A stretch of DNA of 64,000 nt, taken from NCBI RefSeq assembly GCF_900129745.1, contig NZ_FQWS01000001.1, positions 930,001-994,000 of the forward strand. The letters are read 5' to 3'. A program made the position numbers and the translations under genes. Below are positions 53,783 through 61,966 of the stretch, one piece after another (within the stretch, counting starts at the first letter, position 1; each line of letters starts with the position of its first letter). This DNA comes from Winogradskyella jejuensis. GTDB lineage: Bacteria; Bacteroidota; Bacteroidia; Flavobacteriales; Flavobacteriaceae. Under the pieces are notes generated by a model. That model did not search any database and had not been told where the DNA came from. It saw nothing but the letters and a program-made list of their open reading frames with translations.

Positions 53783-56203
53783 ATGAAATACCTAAAACTC
53801 CTTATAACAGCAATCCTAACAGCAGCTGTTTTCTACGGTCTTAACAATAAATTCGGAGACATACCAGCATTAGGAAAATTCCTCGCACCGAATCAAGGGA
53901 TTTGGCAAAATGAAGGTGATGAAATTATCAGCGGAGAGATTGCAATTTCAGGATTGGATGAAGCTGTCACTGTGCATTACGACGCACAACTCATTCCGCA
54001 TATTTTTGCAAAAAACGATAAAGATTTATACAAAGCACAAGGTTACATTACGGCAAAACACCGTTTGTGGCAAATGGAGTTTCAAACCTATGCTGCGGCA
54101 GGTCGCCTATCTGAAATTATTGGTGAAGGCGCTCTAAACTACGATAGAGAACAACGCCGTAATGGTATGCTTTTCGGTGCTGAAAACAGTTTAGATGTTG
54201 TAAAACAAGACCCAGAAGCCTTAGCGCTTTTGGAGGCTTACAGTGCTGGTGTTAACGCATATATTAATAGTCTAGAACCAGAAAACTATCCTGTAGAGTA
54301 TAAACTTTTGGGTTACCAACCAGAGGCTTGGACTATCGATAAAACCATGCACTTATTGATGTATATGACCGATATGCTTTGTGGTCGCGATTACGATTTA
54401 GAATTTACAAATACCATAAAAAAGTTCGGCAAGAAACGTTTTGACATATTGTTCCCTGATTTTTATGATATTATTGACCCAGTAATTCCAAAAGACACCG
54501 ATTGGAGTTACATTGATACAGAAATGACCGAAATTCCTGAAGGTGAAATGGCAGATGATACCATTTCTGTGACAGAACTCATGACCAAACCACATCCAAA
54601 TAACGGAAGTAACAATTGGGCTGTGGCTCCTAAAAAATCAGCAAGCGGTAATGCTATTTTAGCTAGCGACCCACATTTAGGTTTAAATCTACCTTCAATT
54701 TGGTTTGTTATGCAATTATCAACACCAGAGCATAATGTGTATGGCGCTACTTTACCAGGTGCATTAGGTGTTATTATTGGCTTTAACGACGATATTTCTT
54801 GGGGTGTAACCAACGCCACACGAGACGTAAAAGATTGGTACAAAATAGACTTTGAAGACAAAAGCCGAAAAGCCTACAAGTATAACGGGCAGTGGAAAGA
54901 AACTTCAGTAAGACTTGAAGAAATTAAAATAAAAGGAAAAGAAACCTTTATAGATTCCGTCATCTATACGCATCACGGCCCTGTGAGCTATGATTATAAC
55001 TTTAAAAGCGACAACGAGCTTAAAGGCTATGCCATGAAATGGGCTGGTCACATTGGCCATAACTTTACTGATTTGTTTTATAAGCTCAATCGTGCTAAAG
55101 ATTATAACGATTACAGAGACGCCATAAAAAACCACGTCGCTCCAGCACAGAATTTTGTATTTGCTTCAAAAACTGGAGATATTGCCATGTGGGTGCAAGG
55201 CCAATTTCCAAATAAATGGAAAGGCCAAGGTAAATTCTTAATGGATGGCAGTAACCCTGACCATGATTGGCAAAGTTTCATTCTCTCAGACTATAATGCG
55301 CATACTAAAAATCCAGAACGCGGCTTTGTAAGCTCTGCAAATCAGCACCCTACAGATTCTATGTATCCGTTTTATGTGTTTAATGATGGTTATGATACGT
55401 ATCGCTCTCGTATAATTAATAACTTCTTTAGGTCTAAGGAGAAGTTCGATGTCGAAGATTTTAAAGATTTACAGAATAATAATTTCAACTTAAAAGCAAG
55501 TGAAATTGTACCTTATTTAATTGAAAACTTAGAAATTTCAGAACTCAGTGAAGACGAAAAGGAAGCTTTGGATATTCTGAAAAATTGGGATTTTGATAAT
55601 CACATCGACAGCAAAGCACCAGGTTTATTTTCGAGTTGGAATAATAGTCTTTACAATTTGCTTTGGGATGAATTTGATGTTGAAGAAGAAACTCTAAAAT
55701 GGCCATTTACCTATCAATATATGTACATGCTTAAAAATCATCCTGATGATGACTTTATGGACATTCAAGACACACCCGAAAAAGAAACAGCGAAGGATTT
55801 AATCCAGCAATCCTTTAAAGAAACGGTAGAAAAACTAAACAAATGGAAAGAAAAGAATGGCGATTACACTTGGAAAAATTATAAGCGTTCTTATGTGGGA
55901 CACCTGCTTCAGGCCTTACCTGCATTTTCGGTACAAAACATCCCAATTGGTGGTGATGGCAATACCGTAAATGCCATGACCAGAAATCATGGGCCTTCAT
56001 GGCGAATGATTGTTGAAATGGGAGACAAACCCAAAGGTTTTGGCATTTATCCAGGTGGACAATCAGGAAATCCAGGCAGTAAGTATTACGATAATTTTAT
56101 AGACGATTGGGCAAAGGGCGACTATTTTGAAATTAACTTTTTACAGTCTGAAAGTGACTCCACTTCAATCCAATCTACACAAACTTTAAAGCCAGCTAAA
56201 TAA
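53783..56203 (+). CDS. Penicillin acylase family protein
   Basis: The 806-residue Ntn-hydrolase precursor has an N-terminal hydrophobic segment, an alpha-chain region with DLYKAQGYITAKHRLWQMEFQ, and the processing site NGSNNWAVAP, where the Ser (around residue 270-280) becomes the new N-terminal nucleophile of the beta chain. Downstream NNAT-like WGVTNATRD, HHGPVSYDY and ASANQHP-type SSANQHPTD fit the family. It cleaves amide bonds, for instance of acyl-homoserine lactones or beta-lactams; the substrate cannot be told from sequence. Confidence 0.92.
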   Translation: MKYLKLLITAILTAAVFYGLNNKFGDIPALGKFLAPNQGIWQNEGDEIISGEIAISGLDEAVTVHYDAQLIPHIFAKNDKDLYKAQGYITAKHRLWQMEFQTYAAAGRLSEIIGEGALNYDREQRRNGMLFGAENSLDVVKQDPEALALLEAYSAGVNAYINSLEPENYPVEYKLLGYQPEAWTIDKTMHLLMYMTDMLCGRDYDLEFTNTIKKFGKKRFDILFPDFYDIIDPVIPKDTDWSYIDTEMTEIPEGEMADDTISVTELMTKPHPNNGSNNWAVAPKKSASGNAILASDPHLGLNLPSIWFVMQLSTPEHNVYGATLPGALGVIIGFNDDISWGVTNATRDVKDWYKIDFEDKSRKAYKYNGQWKETSVRLEEIKIKGKETFIDSVIYTHHGPVSYDYNFKSDNELKGYAMKWAGHIGHNFTDLFYKLNRAKDYNDYRDAIKNHVAPAQNFVFASKTGDIAMWVQGQFPNKWKGQGKFLMDGSNPDHDWQSFILSDYNAHTKNPERGFVSSANQHPTDSMYPFYVFNDGYDTYRSRIINNFFRSKEKFDVEDFKDLQNNNFNLKASEIVPYLIENLEISELSEDEKEALDILKNWDFDNHIDSKAPGLFSSWNNSLYNLLWDEFDVEEETLKWPFTYQYMYMLKNHPDDDFMDIQDTPEKETAKDLIQQSFKETVEKLNKWKEKNGDYTWKNYKRSYVGHLLQALPAFSVQNIPIGGDGNTVNAMTRNHGPSWRMIVEMGDKPKGFGIYPGGQSGNPGSKYYDNFIDDWAKGDYFEINFLQSESDSTSIQSTQTLKPAK

Positions 56204-56204
56204 C

Positions 56205-56561
56205 ATGAAACGAAATAGCATCAACTTTATAATTACAATCGTTTTAGCTATCATTTTATCGCAGTTTCTACCTTGGTGGTCTGTGATGGTAGCAAGCTTT
56301 AGTTCAGCGCTTTTAATTCCCTTAAAAAAAGCTTCGGTATTCGTTATCCCATTAGTAGCCATTGCGCTTTTTTGGATAGTCTATTCTTGGTCATTGAGTA
56401 GTGCAAACGATTTTATATTAGCTAAAAAAATTGCGGTATTATTACCTCTTGCTGGTAATGAATATCTGTTACTATTAGTCACAGGATCAATTGGAGGTTT
56501 AGCCGCAGGCGTTTCGGCTTTATTTGGAAAACAATTATCTTTAGTATTGAAGTCTAAATAA
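56205..56561 (+). CDS. Hypothetical membrane protein
   Basis: The 118-residue protein has four hydrophobic segments covering most of its length (about 7-24, 29-45, 48-66 and 83-110). It begins one base after the acylase stop, so it is cotranscribed with it. No family is recognised. Confidence 0.75.
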   Translation: MKRNSINFIITIVLAIILSQFLPWWSVMVASFSSALLIPLKKASVFVIPLVAIALFWIVYSWSLSSANDFILAKKIAVLLPLAGNEYLLLLVTGSIGGLAAGVSALFGKQLSLVLKSK

Positions 56562-56572
56562 ATTTTAACGTT

Positions 56573-57286
56573 ATGATTTCTAAGCTTCATCTTGAAAACA
56601 TTTTATTCTTAGATATTGAAACCGTCCCAGAAACACAGCATTTTTCGGACTTAGACGAAACCAAACAACAACTTTGGGAGCTAAAATCCAAGTACCAACG
56701 TAAAGATGATTATACCGCCGAAGAATTCTATGACCGTGCGGGTATTTGGTCAGAGTTTGGGAAAATTATTTGTATTTCGGTAGGCTATTTTAAGATGGAT
56801 GGCGACATTAGAAATTTTCGTGTAACGTCTTTTTATGGTGATGAAATTAAAATCCTCAAAGATTTTAAAAATTTACTGATTTCGCACTTTAGCCAAAGCA
56901 AGCATCTGCTCTGTGCACACAATGGAAAAGAATTCGACTTTCCGTATATAGCCAGGCGTATGATTATTCATAATATTGAATTGCCTTATAAGCTAAATTT
57001 ATTCGGGAAAAAACCATGGGAAGTGCCACATCTTGACACTTTAGAATTGTGGAAATTTGGCGATTATAAAACTTATACATCATTAAAACTTTTGACTAAT
57101 GTTTTAGGCATTCCTTCACCTAAGGATGATATTGATGGTAGCGAAGTTTGTAGCGTTTATTACGATGATAATGACATAGACCGTATTATCACCTATTGCG
57201 AAAAAGATACGATTGCTGTAGCGCAAATATTCTTGCGATTAAGAGGTGATGAGTTACTTCATGAGAATGAGATAAAGCATATTTAA
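56573..57286 (+). CDS. DEDDy 3'-5' exonuclease (PolB-like)
   Basis: The 237-residue protein has the three exonuclease motifs: FLDIETVPET (DxE), HNGKEFDFPYIARR and the final YCEKDTIAVAQI with Tyr-x3-Asp. These match the 'predicted 3'-5' exonuclease related to the PolB exonuclease domain' of Bacteroidetes. A role in DNA repair or RNA maturation is possible. It is the last gene of the strand before the terminator at 57306. Confidence 0.92.
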   Translation: MISKLHLENILFLDIETVPETQHFSDLDETKQQLWELKSKYQRKDDYTAEEFYDRAGIWSEFGKIICISVGYFKMDGDIRNFRVTSFYGDEIKILKDFKNLLISHFSQSKHLLCAHNGKEFDFPYIARRMIIHNIELPYKLNLFGKKPWEVPHLDTLELWKFGDYKTYTSLKLLTNVLGIPSPKDDIDGSEVCSVYYDDNDIDRIITYCEKDTIAVAQIFLRLRGDELLHENEIKHI

Positions 57287-57305
57287 ACTATTATTATTTT
57301 ACAAT

Positions 57306-57339
57306 AAAAAAGAGCCCAGATAAAATCTGAGCTCTTTTT
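57306..57339. terminator. Bidirectional rho-independent terminator
   Basis: AAAAAGAGC and GCTCTTTTT, extended by CAGAT/ATCTG with one mismatch, form a strong hairpin between the convergent genes ending at 57286 and 57361. Confidence 0.9.
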
Positions 57340-57360
57340 GGTTTAAGATATTGGTTAGGC

Positions 57361-60300
57361 TTATTGCTTAATAAACTTTCTAGATACAGACACTTCTCCT
57401 GTACTTAATTCTAAGAAATATACCCCTTTATCTAACGTACTAACTTCAATTTGGCTAGAGTTAACTCCGCGTAATACGGTTTGACCTAGCATATTTACAA
57501 TTCGGTAAGTTGCATTTTCTACACCTACAGTTTCAACGTATAACGTGTTCGTTACTGGGTTAGGATACATTCTCATTCTAAATGCATCTTCATCTTCATC
57601 ACCTAATACATCAACTCTTTCACCAAAAACAACTTCTCCTCTAGAAGTAGGACAAGAGGTCTCATAAATTTTTACATTAGTAAATGTAGAGTTGTTACCG
57701 GAACCAGCGTCATTATCATTAATAAATACTAATCTATCCATAACACCTGTGTAAGAATCACCTACCGGAATAACGTAGGTTCTTGTTCCGCTTATGTAAT
57801 TATCAAAATTGGTAATTCCATAATTCTGCGTTCCATAAAACTTAAAGTAGAACGAAGATGTTAACGAATTATCATTCTCGAAACCAATACCATGAATTTC
57901 ACCTTCAGAAGTACTGCTAAACTCTAGTTCAATTACAGTATTTGCAGTAACTGTATAAGGAAAATCGATATACTTCCAAGTATTATTAGTTAATGTTAAC
58001 GAGGCTCCTCCATTTCCAATAGAATTAGCACCGCTTGCATCTTGAGTGGAAAATGAATTAAGCGTATAATCATTAAAATTCAATGTGTCGCAACCTGCAG
58101 GTGGATTGGTAGCGCCATCCGTTAAACTAATATCATCAATAGCGACGTCTGCTTGCCATGTGCCACCCGTTAGTCTATTAAATCGTAACTGAATGCCACT
58201 GCCTAAGTAAGCTGCCAAATCTATATTTACCGTTAACCACTGGTTGCCTTGGTTTCCTGTTTGGCTCCATAAACTTGTCCAATTGGCACCTTCGTCATTG
58301 CTCACCTCTAACGCTAATGAACCTGCGTTTGTTGAACCAAACATGTGGTACTTGAATGAGAATGTCGCTTCTGCTGCGCTTGATAAATCAAAACATGGTG
58401 AGGTAATTATAGCTCGCTTGTTTGGATAACCTGTATTATTACCAGAAGCCTCTACATAAATATAGTTACTTCCTTCTATTGCGCTTGATGGCCCTGTTCC
58501 GTTACTTGGCGTACCATTAGCATCTACTGTCCAATTAAGGTCATCCGCGCTACTCTGCGTCCAAGCGCCGATACCGCTCTCAAAGCCTTCAGCATATGGA
58601 AGCGATACACCTCCAGAACAGCCATTCGATGCTTCGTTTACAGTAACTGTTCTTACTACTGGTGTTGCTGCATTACCAGCGGCATCACTCACATTGTAAG
58701 TTAGTGTATAGGTTCCGGCAACATTAGTATTTACTGCACCTGTGACCACAATACTTGATGTTAGGTTACCATCTATGTTATCTGTGGCTGTGGCACCTGC
58801 ATCTGTATATCCGTCACCTACCGTTAAACTAACTGTTGCTGAACCTAATAATGTAAGTATTGGTGCAGTCGTATCTGGATTTACAGTCACTGTCCTTGTA
58901 GCACTTGCTGAGTTTCCCGCAGCATCACTAACACTGTATGTTACTGTATACGTTCCGGCTATATTAGTGTTTACAGTACCTGATGTTACAATACTGGATG
59001 TTAAATCGCCATCGACGTTATCAGTTGCTGTTGCTCCTAATTCGTTATAAGTTTCTTGCAACTCTAAAGTAACCGAAGCAGAACCATTTAACGTAATTAC
59101 TGGCGCTATGGTGTCTGGGCCAGAAGATTCAATTACAACTGTATAATCTTCAACTTCACCATAGGTAAATGACTCGCATGGCGCTGGAGCTGCATTGTAT
59201 TTCATAGAAACACGCATACGGGTTGCGCCTTCTACTGCCGCAGTTGGCACCGTAAAGTTACCGCTTACTGGTGTTGCTTGTGTTGGAGCTTGAGAAAAGA
59301 CTTGCTCTCCTGCATCAGTAAAATCTCCATCCTTGTTGTAATCGATCCACACTGCATAAGCTTCATTATAAAGAGTGCCTGTCCAGGTTGGTGTAATTGT
59401 AATTGTATTTGAAGTTCCTTTGGTTAGTACAGTAGATTGTGATGTAAAATCTGCATAACCACTAGCTGCTGCACCAGAAGAATTATCTATCGACCCTAAT
59501 TGTACTCTTGAGATAAATTCGTCATTTACATTATTACCGTTAGATGCACAATAATTTAATTGTACTTCTGTAGTTGTAAAATTAACTGAAGTCGAGTATG
59601 CCGAATTACTTCCTCCACTACATTTACTTCTTACTTGGGCTTCGTATTGTGTTTGGGTATTAAGCCCTGTTAAGTTAGAGGAAACCCCAGTCACTGCTAC
59701 TGTTGTCCATGTTGAAGAACCTAAAACTCTATATCTTAAATCGTAAGTTGCTCCCGCTACTGCATTCCAACTTAAAGTAGCTGTCGACGACCCAATGTTC
59801 GAAGCTGCTAGTCCACTTGGTGTGGTAGCATTACAAACAACAGGTGCTCCAATTGTAAAGTTAGCATTAGAGATATCGAAGAAGATGTGGTTAGAACCTC
59901 TAACCATAATTCTGTTTTGCGACCCTTGGTTATTTGGTACTACAATATCATGAGAACCATCATTAGGAACTCCTGATGCTAAAGTGATAGGATAGGTGTC
60001 TCCACCATCTGTTGATAAGAAGATATCTACATTCGCTGCATTTACTCCATTTCCTGTTGTGCCGGCAACATTCCAAGTTACTGTTTGTGTTGTACCAGCA
60101 TCCCAAGTTAAATTTGTATTTGGAGAATTTAGTACAAATGGCCCCGCTGTACCATTTACTGTAATACGTGTATCGTCACTATTATTTGTTGCGCCTCCAA
60201 CGCGATTATCTCTAACGGTTAATCTAAAATTCAATGTTCTCGCCACATTAGGAACAGCTTCCCATTGCCAAGAAGTAGCACCAGATTTTATAGTTTGAAG

Positions 60301-61755
60301 TCTTGGAAAATAACGTTTATTATCCGTAGTTGGATTAAATGACCTAAAAGCTACGCCAGTGGTTGCTGTAGTACTCGGGTAGGTTGTAGCTGCATTATTC
60401 TCATCTGCCTGTTCCCAGCAATAAGTTAATACGTCTCCAGAATCAGCATCTGATGCAGTGCCTTCTAAGACGAAAGGCGTACCCTTTGGAATAGTATAAT
60501 TAAGACCAGCATTAACCGTTGGTACTGAATTGCCCGTATTTGTATTGGTTTGACAGCTTGTAGACTTTACATAGTTTGTAACTTGCTGTATTGTAAACCA
60601 GTGGAAATATGGATCACTATTCTGTTGAACATCAGTTGCTCCAGTAATACCTGCATATCCCATGATAGTCGTACCACTTCCTGGCTCAAAATGTGCATTT
60701 GTACCTTCATTTCTAAAAGAAAACGTGTGATTTCCACCAAACTGATGTCCTAGCTCATGTGCCACATAATCTACATCAAAAGGGTCTCCTTCTGGTGTTG
60801 AACGCGATGTGAAAGCGCTTCCTTTTTGTCCATTAACACATACGCAACCTATGCAGCCTGCATTTCCATTGTCTGATGCTCTGGCAAATAAATGTCCTAC
60901 ATCGTAGTTGGCTTCGCCGATTACACTTGTTAATGTGCTTTGTACTTGACTATTAAAGCTTCCGTTAGAATATGGGTCAGTGTTGCCATTTGTATAAATA
61001 ACATCGTCTGTATTTGCAATCAAAAGCATAGTAACGTTAAAGTCATTTTCAAAAAGACCGTTAACTCTTGTCATCGTAGTATTTATAGCTGCTAACGCCT
61101 GAGCTTTAGTTCCTCCATGATACTGTGTATATTCTCCAGTAGTAGAGACGGCAAGTCTGTACGTTCTTAATGTGCCATCGTCTGCATTTCTTAATGAAGT
61201 ACTATTGCCTTCTAGCAAGGAATTTGCTTGAGCAGTCACCTCACATTCAAAATTATCTTGTACTGGTAATTTGTCTTGTCTCTTATACACTGTGTACTGA
61301 GATAAGTCGTTTGTGTAAGGCTCTATAAAAGAAGCTGGTTTATCCGATGATAAGCGCATACTTTGTAAGCCTAGTGGAGATAAACTAAAACGAATTCGAT
61401 TCGAAGGATTATCGATTCCCTGACCTGCGTACGATTTGATATTAGGATATCTGGCTGCCAAATCAGGATGCATTACAGACGCCTCCATAACGTGATAACG
61501 CTCTAGCTCTCCATCAGCATTTGGAAACGATACAATAACATTTGACTGACCACTAAATTCACCTCTTGCTGGCGCTTGAGATAGTATAGCTTTTAAGCCT
61601 TCGATATCTAATGAATAGATTTCTTTTGTAGGAAGTTCTCTCCTACTTTCTTTAACATCAAAGATTTTTGCAGATTCTTTTTTCCAAAGTGTTTGACCTT
61701 GAGAAAACCCAAAAAACGAGCATATAAAAAATGCGAAGAATAGTGTTTTTTTCAT
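57361..61755 (-). CDS. T9SS-secreted reprolysin-like metallopeptidase with repeat modules
   Basis: The 1464-residue protein has a signal peptide, a propeptide (to about residue 190), and an M12-type metalloprotease domain with the zinc site HELGHQFGGNHTF. Then come beta-sandwich domains including a fibronectin type III domain, a GEVED domain (GEVEDYTV), two DUF5011/HYR-like Ig domains (TATDNVDGDLTSSIVTSG and TATDNIDGNLTSSIVVTG), one MAM-like module (FPYAEGFE-type, YAEGFESGIGAWTQ) and a C-terminal type A sorting domain (MYPNPVTNTLYVETVG). It should be secreted by the type IX system and act on proteins outside the cell. Its modules recur in the neighbour at 61967. Confidence 0.92.
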   Translation of the reverse strand: MKKTLFFAFFICSFFGFSQGQTLWKKESAKIFDVKESRRELPTKEIYSLDIEGLKAILSQAPARGEFSGQSNVIVSFPNADGELERYHVMEASVMHPDLAARYPNIKSYAGQGIDNPSNRIRFSLSPLGLQSMRLSSDKPASFIEPYTNDLSQYTVYKRQDKLPVQDNFECEVTAQANSLLEGNSTSLRNADDGTLRTYRLAVSTTGEYTQYHGGTKAQALAAINTTMTRVNGLFENDFNVTMLLIANTDDVIYTNGNTDPYSNGSFNSQVQSTLTSVIGEANYDVGHLFARASDNGNAGCIGCVCVNGQKGSAFTSRSTPEGDPFDVDYVAHELGHQFGGNHTFSFRNEGTNAHFEPGSGTTIMGYAGITGATDVQQNSDPYFHWFTIQQVTNYVKSTSCQTNTNTGNSVPTVNAGLNYTIPKGTPFVLEGTASDADSGDVLTYCWEQADENNAATTYPSTTATTGVAFRSFNPTTDNKRYFPRLQTIKSGATSWQWEAVPNVARTLNFRLTVRDNRVGGATNNSDDTRITVNGTAGPFVLNSPNTNLTWDAGTTQTVTWNVAGTTGNGVNAANVDIFLSTDGGDTYPITLASGVPNDGSHDIVVPNNQGSQNRIMVRGSNHIFFDISNANFTIGAPVVCNATTPSGLAASNIGSSTATLSWNAVAGATYDLRYRVLGSSTWTTVAVTGVSSNLTGLNTQTQYEAQVRSKCSGGSNSAYSTSVNFTTTEVQLNYCASNGNNVNDEFISRVQLGSIDNSSGAAASGYADFTSQSTVLTKGTSNTITITPTWTGTLYNEAYAVWIDYNKDGDFTDAGEQVFSQAPTQATPVSGNFTVPTAAVEGATRMRVSMKYNAAPAPCESFTYGEVEDYTVVIESSGPDTIAPVITLNGSASVTLELQETYNELGATATDNVDGDLTSSIVTSGTVNTNIAGTYTVTYSVSDAAGNSASATRTVTVNPDTTAPILTLLGSATVSLTVGDGYTDAGATATDNIDGNLTSSIVVTGAVNTNVAGTYTLTYNVSDAAGNAATPVVRTVTVNEASNGCSGGVSLPYAEGFESGIGAWTQSSADDLNWTVDANGTPSNGTGPSSAIEGSNYIYVEASGNNTGYPNKRAIITSPCFDLSSAAEATFSFKYHMFGSTNAGSLALEVSNDEGANWTSLWSQTGNQGNQWLTVNIDLAAYLGSGIQLRFNRLTGGTWQADVAIDDISLTDGATNPPAGCDTLNFNDYTLNSFSTQDASGANSIGNGGASLTLTNNTWKYIDFPYTVTANTVIELEFSSTSEGEIHGIGFENDNSLTSSFYFKFYGTQNYGITNFDNYISGTRTYVIPVGDSYTGVMDRLVFINDNDAGSGNNSTFTNVKIYETSCPTSRGEVVFGERVDVLGDEDEDAFRMRMYPNPVTNTLYVETVGVENATYRIVNMLGQTVLRGVNSSQIEVSTLDKGVYFLELSTGEVSVSRKFIKQ

Positions 61756-61910
61756 AGAAATATTAAATGGTTTTAATTATAATTCATTCAAATTATTAAA
61801 ATTTTATAATTCATTTTGTAGGATTGTGTTTATTAACACTGATTTCTTTTTTATTACGGTTTTTCCGTATATATAATGAAGAAAAGGATTACGTTTTTGA
61901 AAATTACTTT

Positions 61911-61940
61911 AAAAAGCCCAGACAAAATTTGTCTGGGCTT
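61911..61940 (-). terminator. Rho-independent terminator of the downstream T9SS gene
   Basis: AAGCCCAGACAAA pairs with TTTGTCTGGGCTT; on the minus strand it is followed by TTTTTAAAG. The gap 61756-61966 otherwise shows no coding sequence. Confidence 0.75.
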
Positions 61941-61966
61941 AACGCATCAACGGGGGAATTAATACT

